Counted from the stretch's first letter, positions 47,592 to 57,098 are shown. The stretch is DNA of 64,000 nucleotides from Robertkochia aurantiaca (GCF_020166495.1 NZ_JAINZS010000005.1:372001-436000), one strand, 5' to 3'. Translations and numbers: made by a program. Notes: generated by a model from the sequence alone, not told the origin.

Positions 47592-48371
47592 ATGAACATA
47601 TCCACAACTTTCATCTTACTCTTCTTGTGTCTTAGTTTCGGTATCTTTCAAGTTGAACCTGAATTTAAAATCTCCACAGAAAAGAAGAAAAAGAGTAATC
47701 TCAGTTTAAAAGAAGAATATTCTAAAGTAAAAAATGCTCCCTTTTTTGAAGATGAAAACTATACGGTAAAAAGAACAAATTCTGGCGAATGGGGCTCATC
47801 ACTGTGGTTTAAAAATAAAGAAACTGGAATAACATATTCCTGTGAAAGTCAGCTCTATCCAAGAGAAATCAATAAACTAAACCAAAATTATTATGTGACT
47901 GCGGTGAATTGGAACCTAGATTGGAGCTCAGAGATATTTGAAATTAAAGACCCAGAAGATATGGAAGTCTTCAAAAAGCCCTCTCCTAGAAATCCAGTTT
48001 ATTTTATTGATGAAGATTTAGAACTTGATTCAATTGAATTAGATTCAAATATTCCTAGATATTTCCCTGGTGATCTTGAATCTAAATCAAAAAAGGGAAC
48101 AAGAAGAATTATTTATGCCAGCGAAACCAGAGTGATCACTTCTTTCATTTATAAAAATAGTTTATACCATATTATTTTAAGGAATAAAAAGATTCAACTG
48201 GCAGAAATAAAGAATGAAACTTTTCAATCAATACATACTCTGTTTGATAATAAAGATTTCAGATACGATGTACTTGAGAGTAATAACGGTGAAAAATATA
48301 TTCTTTTTGAAAACCAAAATAGAGAAGGTCACATTCAGATTAAACAAAATAAAATAATCATTCATACGTAA
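47592..48371 (+). CDS. Cassette 13: exported protein of unknown function (259 aa)
   Basis: One of the longest cassette proteins in view. N-terminal hydrophobic segment (residues 5-21), then a Lys-rich linker (EKKKKSNLSLKEEY) and a beta-rich domain with acidic patches (FIDEDLELDSIELDSN). The C-terminal half has repeated strand-turn units (ENQNREGHIQIKQNKIIIHT). No family recognised. Confidence 0.72.
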   Translation: MNISTTFILLFLCLSFGIFQVEPEFKISTEKKKKSNLSLKEEYSKVKNAPFFEDENYTVKRTNSGEWGSSLWFKNKETGITYSCESQLYPREINKLNQNYYVTAVNWNLDWSSEIFEIKDPEDMEVFKKPSPRNPVYFIDEDLELDSIELDSNIPRYFPGDLESKSKKGTRRIIYASETRVITSFIYKNSLYHIILRNKKIQLAEIKNETFQSIHTLFDNKDFRYDVLESNNGEKYILFENQNREGHIQIKQNKIIIHT

Positions 48372-48375
48372 AACT

Positions 48376-48559
48376 ACTGCTAACAACAGCTATAAAGCAT
48401 TGCTGCATCCTACACCGTTTAGAAAATATTCTTAAATTGAGCGTCGAAGAACTAACATGAAGCGTACCGTATTCAGTGTTGTTCTGAGCCCAGCCAGAGG
48501 TAAAGGCCAACGCCACAGGCTCACAACAACCTCACACAACGCTTCATAGCTAGACCGTT
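48376..48559 (+). repeat. attC13 (class C)
   Basis: R'' ACTGCTAAC is a perfect complement of GTTAGCAGT at the cassette 13 start. Class C arms. Confidence 0.8.
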
Positions 48560-48584
48560 GTAATGCATTTAAACCAAACTGAAT

Positions 48585-49046
48585 TTGCTGGATAAATTAA
48601 TTCTTAAAGATTCTCTGGAATTTAATGGAACTAAATCTGAGTTGAAAGAATTGATTCGGATTAAAAGAGACCGTGGATTTCGTTTGGAATGGATTGATGA
48701 TTCGACATTCAAGTTTATATCAGAATCTTCTCTTGGAACACTAATCGTAAACTACTTTCCCGTTGAGGGAATAAAAGGGTTTGCTAAGATGACTGAACTG
48801 GAAAACGGAAAAACAATTGTGGAGATGTGGACAAAAATCCGAATCGAATTGTATTTTTTCTTAGTCAATTCAATAATACTTATAGCGATTGGACTTTTTT
48901 CAAATGAATCGTGGCCCGCATGGACTTTTGCACTTTTCCCTCTTGGACTTTTATGGTTTTGGTGGGTTTATCGAATTCAGGAAAAAGGACTTTTCAAAAA
49001 GCTCAGAATCTACCTTAAAGAATACAACAACAATGTCCAGAATTGA
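48585..49046 (+). CDS. Cassette 14: two-helix membrane protein (153 aa)
   Basis: The frame starts at TTG, 27 bp after the junction; no in-frame ATG is better placed. An N-terminal soluble domain (FNGTKSELKELIRIKRDRGF) is followed by two hydrophobic segments (about 89-104 and 111-127) and a basic tail. It resembles small PH-like/DUF membrane proteins. No name assigned. Confidence 0.65.
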   Translation: MLDKLILKDSLEFNGTKSELKELIRIKRDRGFRLEWIDDSTFKFISESSLGTLIVNYFPVEGIKGFAKMTELENGKTIVEMWTKIRIELYFFLVNSIILIAIGLFSNESWPAWTFALFPLGLLWFWWVYRIQEKGLFKKLRIYLKEYNNNVQN

Positions 49047-49079
49047 AAAATTTATTAAGGAATAAAAGAGGAATATTCA

Positions 49080-49190
49080 ATGCTGAGAGCTGGCCTTAAA
49101 ATCTTTATTAAGATTGTACTTTTCATAAGTCTCATTCTGCTTTTAATAATAGTCTTGAATGGTTATGGTGCATTGCATTACCCATTTTAA
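49080..49190 (+). CDS. Cassette 14: possible second small membrane peptide (36 aa)
   Basis: ATG-initiated 36-codon frame, basic then hydrophobic: LKIFIKIVLFISLILLLIIV followed by NGYGALHYPF. It sits between the first gene and the attC of the same cassette. Short, so coding status is uncertain. Confidence 0.35.
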   Translation: MLRAGLKIFIKIVLFISLILLLIIVLNGYGALHYPF

Positions 49191-49232
49191 CTGCGGGTTT
49201 GATTTTCCGTAAGATTTGGCAAAAATAAAAAC

Positions 49233-49408
49233 GCATTACAACAACGTGTATAAGCCATTGCTCGGTACCTAAAAATTTCGAAAATATTCCCTAGATTAGA
49301 CACGCCGTAAAAGATGAGCCTGCCGTTCCAGTGGCTCAAGCTACCAGCCGCCAAAGGCCACCACGCAGCTTGATCCACCCACCCGCAACGGCTCATACAC
49401 CAACCGTT
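49233..49408 (+). repeat. attC14 (class A)
   Basis: R'' GCATTACAAC is a perfect 10-bp complement of GTTGTAATGC at the cassette 14 start. Confidence 0.82.
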
Positions 49409-49428
49409 AGCCACCATTTAGAAAAATC

Positions 49429-49704
49429 ATGACAGGAGGAGCTGGATTTTCCCGCGATGCAATGAATCGCACCAAACAAAACCGTAGTTTAATCACCAAG
49501 AGCAGAGAAAAGCTTTCAAGGGCAAGATCTAATAAAAATTTAATTCAAGGTGGTACCTACCCCATCAAAGATCCAGAAAAAGCAAAACAAATAATTGAAA
49601 AGTCAATTAAAGAAAGAAAGGCTCAAAACAAGAAATTAATCATCTTCGCTTCGATTGTAATTTTAATCCTGCTCTTGGCCATTATAAAAATAAACGTTGG
49701 CTAA
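49429..49704 (+). CDS. Cassette 15: small basic membrane-tail protein (91 aa)
   Basis: A very basic N-terminal two-thirds (NRTKQNRSLITKSREKLSRA; KAKQIIEKSIKERKAQNKK) is followed by one C-terminal helix (IIFASIVILILLLAIIKI). This looks like a tail-anchored protein with a nucleic-acid- or lipid-binding face (inference). The stop codon lies within its attC. A copy at 56656 differs by one residue (Glu to Lys). Confidence 0.7.
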   Translation: MTGGAGFSRDAMNRTKQNRSLITKSREKLSRARSNKNLIQGGTYPIKDPEKAKQIIEKSIKERKAQNKKLIIFASIVILILLLAIIKINVG

Positions 49705-49871
49705 CAACGTGTATAAGCCATAGCTAGATTCCTACAAGCTTAGAATATTTTCATTACATTAGACCAAACGTAAAAATTGAGCCTGGCGTTCCAGTGGCTC
49801 AAGCTACCAACCGCCAAAGGCCACCACACAGCTTGATCCACCCACCCGCAACGGCTCATACACCAACCGTT
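49698..49871 (+). repeat. attC15 (class A)
   Basis: R'' TGGCTAAC pairs with GTTAGCCA at the cassette 15 start. It shares the AAGCTTAGAATATTTTC loop variant and appears identical to attC27. Confidence 0.8.
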
Positions 49872-50128
49872 ACATACAAGTTTCCTAGCCTTCTACAATA
49901 TTTAAGTACTCAATAAATGCATAAAGCAAGAATAAAACAAAAGCTTTATACATGGTTCGATCATAAACGCTTCGATTGGTAAGTATTACCACCCAATAAT
50001 ATACAAGTTGAACATCTATTTCTCTTAAAGCTTCTTGGGCAGGGTGAAATCAGAACTTTTTAAAGGCATAAAAGAGTTGATAAATCTAATTTGACTTTAC
50101 ACCTGAGAAGTATACAATCGTGAAACCA
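49870..50128. mobile_element. Cassette 16: non-coding repeat cassette, copy 3 of 6
   Basis: Same sequence as cassette 3 with minor changes (one T fewer in the TTTTTT run). It sits directly before copy 4, making a tandem pair separated by one attC. Confidence 0.7.
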
Positions 50129-50303
50129 GTATGTAACAACGTGTATAAGCCATTGCTCGGCTCTTACAAGTTTCGAAAATATTCCCTAGATTAGACCAAT
50201 CGTAAAAAGTTGAGCCTGGCAATTCAGTGGCTCAAGCTCCCAGCCGCCAAAGGCCACCACCAGCTTGATCCACTCACCCGCAACGGCTCATACACCAACC
50301 GTT
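50129..50303 (+). repeat. attC16 (class A)
   Basis: R'' GTATGTAAC complements the cassette 16 start. Standard arms. Confidence 0.8.
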
Positions 50304-50561
50304 ACATACAAGTTTCCTAGCCTTCTACAATATTTAAGTACCCAATAGATGCATAAAGCAAGAATAAAACAAAAGCTTTATAGATGGTTTGATCATAAAC
50401 GCTTCGATTGGTAAGTATTACCATCCAATTATATACAAGTTGAACATCTATTCCTCTTAAAGCTTCTTGGGTAGGGTGAAATCAGAACTTTTTTAAAGGC
50501 ATAAAAGAGTTGATAAATCTAATTTGACTTTACACCTGAGAAGTATACAATCGTGAAACCA
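50302..50561. mobile_element. Cassette 17: non-coding repeat cassette, copy 4 of 6
   Basis: Closest to copy 2: both have ATAGATGG and an ATG start for the minus-strand 35-codon frame. No other gene between 49872 and 50733. Confidence 0.7.
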
Positions 50562-50736
50562 GTATGTAACAACGTGTATAAGCCATAGCTTAAATCCTAC
50601 AAGTTTCGAAAATATTCCCTAGATTAGACAAATCGTTAAAGTTGAGCCTGGCGTTTCAGTGGCTCAAGCTTTCAGCCGCCAAAGGCCACCACACAGCTTG
50701 ATCCACTCACCCGCAACGGCTCATACACCAACCGTT
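50562..50736 (+). repeat. attC17 (class A)
   Basis: R'' GTATGTAAC complements the cassette 17 start. Standard arms. Confidence 0.8.
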
Positions 50737-50755
50737 AGCGGTAATTTCGAAGAGC

Positions 50756-51265
50756 ATGATCAAGAGCAAATTCAAACTCCAATACATCCCATGGTTTTTA
50801 TTAATGGTAGTTTTACTAATAATTTTCTATCTCGGGTTAGCTGAAAGAATTTACTCTTTGATTTATGAAGAAATTGACATAACAACTTCATTGATTAGTC
50901 TATTCTTCCTTTTAATTTTCCTCATAATTCTAGGTGTTTTAAAAGAATTTAAATACATCAAAGTCCATATGAACAGTCAAAAATTGATTTGGTTCTCAAT
51001 TCTAGCCCCATTTGGTAAAACAATCAATCTCAAAAATTATGTAGGTGTAATGAAAATAACTGAATACAGCCTATCAGGAGAAACTACTTCGCTTTATTTA
51101 ATCGACAAAGAATGGAGAACTGCGGGAAAAATTAACGGCCAATTTTATTCCAATTTTAATGAACTAATGGCTGGGATAGATTTGGAAGAGGTTAAGAATA
51201 AAAACCATGGCTTTATCAACTACCTAAAACTTTTATATTCTGGCCGAATGAAAATAAAACCATGA
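50756..51265 (+). CDS. Cassette 18: two-helix membrane protein (169 aa)
   Basis: Two hydrophobic segments (about 11-32 and 44-62) are followed by a soluble domain (FGKTINLKNYVGVMKITEYS, LYLIDKEWRTAGKINGQFY) that resembles PH-like membrane proteins. A diverged homologue begins at 63869 (about 75% identical over the 44 visible residues), so this family was acquired more than once. Confidence 0.7.
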   Translation: MIKSKFKLQYIPWFLLMVVLLIIFYLGLAERIYSLIYEEIDITTSLISLFFLLIFLIILGVLKEFKYIKVHMNSQKLIWFSILAPFGKTINLKNYVGVMKITEYSLSGETTSLYLIDKEWRTAGKINGQFYSNFNELMAGIDLEEVKNKNHGFINYLKLLYSGRMKIKP

Positions 51266-51286
51266 TTATAAGCTTAAAGTGAAACC

Positions 51287-51462
51287 TACCGCTAACAACG
51301 TGTATAAGCCATAGCTTGATTCCTACAAGCTTAGAATATTTTCATTACATTAGACCAATCGTAAATGTTGAGCCTGGCGTTTCAGGGGCTCAAGCTACCA
51401 ACCGCCAAAGGCCACCACACAGCTTGATCCACTCACCCGCAACGGCTCATACACCAACCGTT
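51287..51462 (+). repeat. attC18 (class A)
   Basis: R'' TACCGCTAAC is a perfect 10-bp complement of GTTAGCGGTA at the cassette 18 start. Confidence 0.82.
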
Positions 51463-51492
51463 ATCTGTAACTTAAACAAACCTAATCTATAG

Positions 51493-51984
51493 ATGCAAAA
51501 ATCTACTTTTATTACTGTATTATCCTGGATATTCATTGTGCTATCAGGATTTGCCTCACTGATAAGTGTTATTCAAAATATAATTTATCACTTCTTGATT
51601 AAAAATGAATTCAACTCGGAAGCCTCACTAAATTCAGACACTTCATTTGAAAATTTTTTCTTTTCAAACTTCGGTCTCATCCTCACAATTACGCTTGTTT
51701 TAATAGTCTATTCTTTCATCAGTTCCATTGGTTTATTGAAGAGAAAAAATTGGGCTCGAATTTCTATTATTGGCTTACTAGCTCTAGCTGTAGCTTATAA
51801 CTTTTATTCTTTTATTTCATTCTATTCACTCAATGAAATATTTGACATTCGAAATCTGGATTCATTTGCACGTGCGTTTATGATTTTAAGCTTAATACTC
51901 ATCATTGGCTTATGTAGCCTTTTTGTTTGGATCATATTTAAATTAAACTCTAAAAAAATTAAAGCAGAATTTCAGTCTGAATGA
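51493..51984 (+). CDS. Cassette 19: four-helix membrane protein (163 aa)
   Basis: Four hydrophobic segments (about 8-33, 55-78, 87-108, 126-152) with SIGLLKRKNWARISIIGLLA between helices 2 and 3. This KRKNWAR-like loop is typical of small DUF-type multi-pass proteins. No name assigned. Confidence 0.7.
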   Translation: MQKSTFITVLSWIFIVLSGFASLISVIQNIIYHFLIKNEFNSEASLNSDTSFENFFFSNFGLILTITLVLIVYSFISSIGLLKRKNWARISIIGLLALAVAYNFYSFISFYSLNEIFDIRNLDSFARAFMILSLILIIGLCSLFVWIIFKLNSKKIKAEFQSE

Positions 51985-51991
51985 CAAAAGC

Positions 51992-52167
51992 TACAGATAA
52001 CATCGTGTATAAGCCATTGCTCGGTTCTTACAAGTTTCGAAAATAATCCCTAGATTAGACCATTCGTAAAAGTTGAGCCTGGCAATTCAGTGGCTCAAGC
52101 TCCCAGCCGCCAAAGGCCAACACGCAGCTTGATCCACTCACCCGCAACGGCTCATACACCAACCGTT
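51992..52167 (+). repeat. attC19 (class A)
   Basis: R'' TACAGATAAC is a perfect 10-bp complement of GTTATCTGTA at the cassette 19 start. Confidence 0.82.
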
Positions 52168-52180
52168 AGCCTTAATAAGG

Positions 52181-52465
52181 ATGAAAAAAATAATTGAAGA
52201 AATTAATAGTTATGAAATTACGGTTGTGGTTGTTATCATCACAATAATAGGTTTAACCTATTGGACAATGTCCGCTCCGGGTATTAATGCCGCAGCACAA
52301 GCGGGATTTATAAACCTGTTATCTCCAACTTTTTTCGGTATACTTACCTTGATTGCCTATTTTATCTCTTTTAAATATACTGTCAAATACAGATGGGTAA
52401 TAACACTATTAGGCACAGCAATTAATTTTTATTACGCTTATCAAATTTATACTGGAATAATTTAA
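52181..52465 (+). CDS. Cassette 20: three-helix membrane protein (94 aa)
   Basis: Hydrophobic segments at about 13-29, 45-65 and 72-92, with a short MSAPGINAAAQAGFINLLS loop. The start ATG is only 14 bp after the junction. Function unknown. Confidence 0.68.
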   Translation: MKKIIEEINSYEITVVVVIITIIGLTYWTMSAPGINAAAQAGFINLLSPTFFGILTLIAYFISFKYTVKYRWVITLLGTAINFYYAYQIYTGII

Positions 52466-52505
52466 AGAATCATTAATCGAAAAATTGACATAAAAAGGAA
52501 CTTAC

Positions 52506-52681
52506 TAAGGCTAACAATGGCTATAAGCCATGGCTTGATTCGTACAAGTTTCGACTATTTACCTATATTTAAAATCAGAACTAAAATTAGCCTGGCAACA
52601 CAGTGGCTCGAGCCCGGCCGGAGGTAAAGGCCAACGCTCGGCTCGATCCACTCACCCACCACGGCTCATAGCCTGACCGTT
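52506..52681 (+). repeat. attC20 (class B)
   Basis: R'' TAAGGCTAAC is a perfect 10-bp complement of GTTAGCCTTA at the cassette 20 start. Class B arms. Confidence 0.82.
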
Positions 52682-52699
52682 GGCTATAATTTTAAAAAA

Positions 52700-53386
52700 A
52701 TGAACAAAACGATTATCCTTTTACTTCTATCTGTCGTTAGCTGCTCCTCTCCTACTAACAGAATTACCGAAAAAGACTTAAGAGAATCAAATCCCTCAAT
52801 GAACTTATTGGATGAAGGTTTTGTTAAAGAAATTTCTGTTAGTTCGGGCTCTGATAAAACCATCATTTATGACATGATTAAAAAAGATGGAAAAGAAATT
52901 ACTTTAATTCGATACGATCAAGATCTGAATATTGTCCGCAAAGACGTAATGGTAATTAAGCCTGATAAATGGCTTTTAAAAAAACAAGAATTACTGAACA
53001 GTAAAAAAGAATTAATGGCTGTGGATATAATAGAGCCTGACGTACTGTCTTTCAATCCACAGGACACTCAATTAACATCTGAGGTAACGTATAGTCCAGG
53101 GGAAAATATTTCCGTTTCCATTAAAACGGATGCTCAGATGGTGGGGAAAGAAAAAGTGGAATTTCGAAATAGAAAGGTTGCTTGCATTAAGTATATCGTA
53201 GAAACCGATATAAAAATCGAAGACATTGGTAATCAATCGGTATTACAACAAAACCATTTATCAGGTAAAACCTATTTCGGCGATGGTATAGGCTTTATAT
53301 CAATGAAAAATATGGAAAACGGAAAAGAAGTTAATTACAAAGTTGAGTCTATCCTTTCCATAGAAGAATTCGAAAGAAAACTATAG
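52700..53386 (+). CDS. Cassette 21: lipoprotein (228 aa)
   Basis: Lipoprotein signal LLLLSVVSCSS (Cys14). The mature protein is a beta-rich domain with GDGIGFISMKNMENGKEV near the end, reminiscent of DUF-type exported lipoproteins. The TAG stop is inside the R'' of its attC. Function unknown. Confidence 0.72.
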   Translation: MNKTIILLLLSVVSCSSPTNRITEKDLRESNPSMNLLDEGFVKEISVSSGSDKTIIYDMIKKDGKEITLIRYDQDLNIVRKDVMVIKPDKWLLKKQELLNSKKELMAVDIIEPDVLSFNPQDTQLTSEVTYSPGENISVSIKTDAQMVGKEKVEFRNRKVACIKYIVETDIKIEDIGNQSVLQQNHLSGKTYFGDGIGFISMKNMENGKEVNYKVESILSIEEFERKL

Positions 53387-53557
53387 CCAACACCGTGTAT
53401 AAGCCATTGCTAGATTCCTACATGTTTCGAAAATATTCCCTAGATTAGACATATCGTAAAAATTGAGCCTGGCGTTTCAGTGACTCAAGCTACCAACCGC
53501 CAAAGGCCAACGCTCAGCTTGACCCACCCACCCGCAACGGCTCATACACCAACCGTT
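53382..53557 (+). repeat. attC21 (class A)
   Basis: R'' TATAGCCAAC is a perfect 10-bp complement of GTTGGCTATA at the cassette 21 start. Confidence 0.82.
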
Positions 53558-53814
53558 ACATACAAGTTTCCTAGCCTTCTACAATATTTAAGTACCCAAT
53601 AGAGGCATAAAGCAAGAATAAAACAAAAGCTTTATACATGGTTTGATCATAAACGCTTCGATTGGTAAGTATTACCACCCAATTATATACAAGTTGAACA
53701 TCTATTTCTCTTAAAGCTTCTTGGGTAGGGTGAAATCAGAACTTTTTTAAGGCATAAAAGAGTTGATAAATCTAATTTGACTTTACACCTGAGAAGTATA
53801 CAATCGTGAAACCA
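53556..53814. mobile_element. Cassette 22: non-coding repeat cassette, copy 5 of 6
   Basis: Virtually identical to copy 1, with GTG at the start of the minus-strand 35-codon frame. Confidence 0.7.
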
Positions 53815-53989
53815 GTATGTAACAACGTGTATAAGCCATTGCTCGGTTCTTACAAGTTTCGAAAATAATCCTTAGATTAGTCCAATCGTAAAAGTTGAGC
53901 CTGGCATTTCAGTGGCTCAAGCTACCAGCCGCCAAAGGCCAACACGCAGCTTGATCCACTCACCCGCAACGGCTCATACACCAACCGTT
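53815..53989 (+). repeat. attC22 (class A)
   Basis: R'' GTATGTAAC complements the cassette 22 start. Standard arms. Confidence 0.8.
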
Positions 53990-54021
53990 ATGTGCAATTC
54001 TTGTAATCCGTTCTGCTCCAA

Positions 54022-54531
54022 ATGAATCTAATTTATCTGCCTAAGAATTATCTTCTCCTTCACATAGCAATATTTGTGATGCTTTATTTTGGGTTCTTCA
54101 TTTATATAGTGAGTATGACTTCAAACTTTAGTACAGAAGAAGTCAATCCTTTTCTATTGGCTTTACCCTATATGCTCTTAATCCTTATCTTTCATTACTC
54201 CGAATATATCTTTCTATCCTATTTCAGATTTAAACCTAAATCCTTGATACTTGGTATTGATAAAGAGAAAATAACGCTCCCAAAATCTAGTACTACAAAG
54301 CATCTATACTTTAAAGATATGTCCAACAGAAAAGTGCAGATTCCAAATTCAAATAAATGGTACAGAAATATTATTTCTAACATAGTAACCTTCAAAAATG
54401 GCTGGCTACCCACTGGTTTGATTACTTTTGAGCATGATAACAAAAGCTATCGATTAAAGTTCTTTATAACATCTGAAAAAGAGGCAGTTGAACTTGAGAG
54501 CTTATTGGAACAAATATTTAAAGAAAAATAA
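54022..54531 (+). CDS. Cassette 23: copy of cassette 7 membrane protein
   Basis: 169 residues, identical to the protein at 44453 except Leu11 for Arg11. The whole cassette, including its leader and 3' attC, is near identical, while the preceding attC sites differ more. This is what excision and reinsertion of a cassette unit predicts. Confidence 0.75.
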   Translation: MNLIYLPKNYLLLHIAIFVMLYFGFFIYIVSMTSNFSTEEVNPFLLALPYMLLILIFHYSEYIFLSYFRFKPKSLILGIDKEKITLPKSSTTKHLYFKDMSNRKVQIPNSNKWYRNIISNIVTFKNGWLPTGLITFEHDNKSYRLKFFITSEKEAVELESLLEQIFKEK

Positions 54532-54540
54532 AATAGAACA

Positions 54541-54715
54541 GCACATAACATCGTGTATAAGCCATTGCTTGGTTCTTACAAGTTTCGAAAATATTCCCTA
54601 GATTAGACCAATCGTAAAAGTTGAGCCTGGCGTTCCAGTGACTCAAGCTTTCAGCCGCCAAAGGCCACCACGCAGCTTGATCCACTCACCCGCAACTGCT
54701 CATACACCAACCGTT
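54541..54715 (+). repeat. attC23 (class A)
   Basis: R'' GCACATAAC complements GTTATGTGC. Differs from attC7 at about three positions, one in the right arm (CAACTGCTC). Confidence 0.8.
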
Positions 54716-54733
54716 ACCACACATTTTAAGAAA

Positions 54734-55537
54734 ATGAGATTAAATAAAGTCAATAGATTTCTTATAGTAATATTTATTTCTATTCCATTACATGGATTTG
54801 GGCAAATTGAAAATAGATGGCAACCGGATAGCATTTATGTTCATCGAAAAGTGAAAAAAATATTTGTCTATCTGAATACGCCAAAGGACTTGTCAGAAAT
54901 CATCGAATTTGACAGAACTGGAAAAAGAATACGATCAAGAAAATATAGCGCATCATATAACCGGAGAACTCGGAAGTATAAAATTATAGACAAGATCAAT
55001 TTCTTTGAGTATAACAATAAAAACTTGCTGACTAAAATAGTAGACTCTATTGGTCAAGATTCTATCACTTTTAAATACAATCCAAATGGGGAATTAATTT
55101 CTTCAAGAAAGAATTTGGGAAGTTTTATCTATGAAACATCGTTTAGTCATAAACCTCTTGAAGCATTGACAATAAGGAGAAACGATTCTATAATTCTATA
55201 CCATAAGACTAAAGAATACGACAAAAACTTCTACGTGAAAAGATCCTACGGATATTATCTTGAGCCAAAACTTAAAAAAGTGATTGATACAATTAACGGG
55301 ATTCCTAATACAACCGCTTACAAAGACTACAAGGATCTGGAAAAATTTCAAGACGACAAGACCATTAGGAATTTCTTCAACGAAAATGGTCAATTAATAA
55401 GATCTGAAACCTATTCAATATTTATGAATGATAGAATAAACGAATACCAACTGACGTATAAATATTTTGACAATGGACTTTTGAAAAGTATTAGTGGATA
55501 CGTGCCAAGATATTTTAAATATGAATTTTGGGAATAA
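54734..55537 (+). CDS. Cassette 24: secreted protein with YD/MORN-like strands (267 aa)
   Basis: The ATG at 54734 gives a good signal peptide ending LHGFGQ; an upstream in-frame ATG lies inside attC23 and is rejected. Repeated strand-turn units (FDRTGKRIRSRKY, FKYNPNGELISSRK, FFNENGQLIRSETY, YKYFDNGLLKSISG) resemble Rhs/YD or MORN-like repeats of Bacteroidota exoproteins. Function unknown. Confidence 0.72.
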   Translation: MRLNKVNRFLIVIFISIPLHGFGQIENRWQPDSIYVHRKVKKIFVYLNTPKDLSEIIEFDRTGKRIRSRKYSASYNRRTRKYKIIDKINFFEYNNKNLLTKIVDSIGQDSITFKYNPNGELISSRKNLGSFIYETSFSHKPLEALTIRRNDSIILYHKTKEYDKNFYVKRSYGYYLEPKLKKVIDTINGIPNTTAYKDYKDLEKFQDDKTIRNFFNENGQLIRSETYSIFMNDRINEYQLTYKYFDNGLLKSISGYVPRYFKYEFWE

Positions 55538-55542
55538 AAAAC

Positions 55543-55718
55543 GTGTGGTAACAATGGCTATAAGCCATGGCTTGATTCGTACAAGTTTAGACTAATTACT
55601 TATATTTAAAATCCTAACTAAAATGAGCCTGACAACTCAGTGGCTCGATCCCGGCCAGAGGTAAAGGCCAACGCTCGGCTCGACCCACTCATCCACCACG
55701 GCTCATAGCCTTACCGTT
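55543..55718 (+). repeat. attC24 (class B)
   Basis: R'' GTGTGGTAAC pairs over 8 bp or more with GTTACCACAC at the cassette 24 start. Class B arms. Confidence 0.8.
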
Positions 55719-55976
55719 ACATACAAGTTTCCTAGCCTTCTACAATATTTAAGTACTCAATAAATGCATAAAGCAAGAATAAAACAAAAGCTTTATACAT
55801 GGTTTGATCATAAACGCTTCGATTGGTAAGTATTACCACCCAATTATATACAAGTTGAACATCTATTTCTCTTAAAGCTTCCTGGGTAGGGTGAAATCAG
55901 GACTTTTTTAAAGGCATAAAAGAGTTGATAAATCTAATTTGACTTTACACCTGAGAAGTATACAATCGTGAAACCA
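55717..55976. mobile_element. Cassette 25: non-coding repeat cassette, copy 6 of 6
   Basis: Same sequence family as cassette 3, with AGGACT instead of AGAACT before the T run. No gene on the plus strand. Confidence 0.7.
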
Positions 55977-56151
55977 GTATGTAACAACGTGTATAAGCCA
56001 TTGCTTGACTCCTACAAGTTTCGAAAATATTCCCTAGATTAGACAAATAGTTAAAGTTGAGCCTGTCATTCCAGTGGCTCAAGCTACCAACCGCCAAAGG
56101 CCAACGCTCAGCTTGATCCACTCACCCGCAACGGCTCATACACTGACCGTT
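55977..56151 (+). repeat. attC25 (class A)
   Basis: R'' GTATGTAAC complements the cassette 25 start. Right spacer is TGACC. Confidence 0.8.
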
Positions 56152-56165
56152 AGGCATAATTTGTA

Positions 56166-56468
56166 ATGGCTGATTTACAAACAAAATCATGGATCTTTTT
56201 AGCAATCGCATTTTCCTCTAAAATTGAGCTGGCAAATGTCAAAGCTATTTCCGATGCTGCAGATTATATTAATCATTCCATCCCTACCCAAGAAGAAATG
56301 CAATCTTCTATAAATTGGCTAATTGATAAAAAGCTGATAACGGGTAATCAAAATAAATATGGCCTAACAGAAACCGGTAAAAAGCTTTACTCCAATGCAT
56401 CAAATAAAGGAAATACGATAATTTACATTTTGAATCAAATAGAAAAGAATATTCAAAACTATGCCTAA
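56166..56468 (+). CDS. Cassette 26: copy of cassette 12 winged-helix-like protein
   Basis: 100 residues, identical to the protein at 47108. The cassette body and its attC appear base-for-base identical, so the duplication is recent. Here it is followed by a copy of cassette 15, whereas the first copy is followed by cassettes 13 and 14. Confidence 0.75.
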   Translation: MADLQTKSWIFLAIAFSSKIELANVKAISDAADYINHSIPTQEEMQSSINWLIDKKLITGNQNKYGLTETGKKLYSNASNKGNTIIYILNQIEKNIQNYA

Positions 56469-56635
56469 CATCGTGTATAAGCCATTGCTTGGTTCTTACA
56501 AGTTTCGAAAATATTCCTTAGATTAGACAAATCGTAAAAGTTGAGCCTGGCGTTTCAGTGGCTCAAGCTTCCAACCGCCAAAGGCCACCACGCAGCTTGA
56601 TCCACCCACCCGCAACGGCTCATACACCAACCGTT
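56461..56635 (+). repeat. attC26 (class A)
   Basis: R'' ATGCCTAAC complements GTTAGGCAT. Matches attC12 throughout. Confidence 0.82.
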
Positions 56636-56655
56636 AGCCACCATTTAGAAAAATC

Positions 56656-56931
56656 ATGACAGGAGGAGCTGGATTTTCCCGCGATGCAATGAATCGCACC
56701 AAACAAAACCGAAGTTTAATCACCAAGAGCAGAGAAAAGCTTTCAAGGGCTAGATCTAATAAAAATTTAATTCAAGGTGGTACATACCCCATCAAGGATC
56801 CAAAAAAAGCAAAACAAATAATTGAAAAGTCAATTAAAGAAAGAAAGGCTCAAAACAAGAAATTAATCATCTTCGCTTCGATTGTAATTTTAATCCTGCT
56901 CTTGGCCATTATAAAAATAAACGTTGGCTAA
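56656..56931 (+). CDS. Cassette 27: copy of cassette 15 basic membrane-tail protein
   Basis: 91 residues, one change from the protein at 49429 (DPKKAK for DPEKAK) plus a few silent changes. Its attC matches attC15. The stop codon overlaps R''. Confidence 0.72.
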   Translation: MTGGAGFSRDAMNRTKQNRSLITKSREKLSRARSNKNLIQGGTYPIKDPKKAKQIIEKSIKERKAQNKKLIIFASIVILILLLAIIKINVG

Positions 56932-57098
56932 CAACGTGTATAAGCCATAGCTAGATTCCTACAAGCTTAGAATATTTTCATTACATTAGACCAAACGTAA
57001 AAATTGAGCCTGGCGTTCCAGTGGCTCAAGCTACCAACCGCCAAAGGCCACCACACAGCTTGATCCACCCACCCGCAACGGCTCATACACCAACCGTT
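56925..57098 (+). repeat. attC27 (class A)
   Basis: R'' TGGCTAAC pairs with GTTAGCCA. Matches attC15 throughout. Confidence 0.8.

Noticed and set aside
54638-54733. Upstream in-frame start of the cassette 24 gene inside attC23 (likewise 60810-60872 for cassette 34 and the short frames at 50659 and 60167)
   Set aside because: The peptides (RQRPP...LIHSPATAHTPT) come from translating the repeat itself and recur before unrelated genes; proper signal-peptide starts lie after the repeat.
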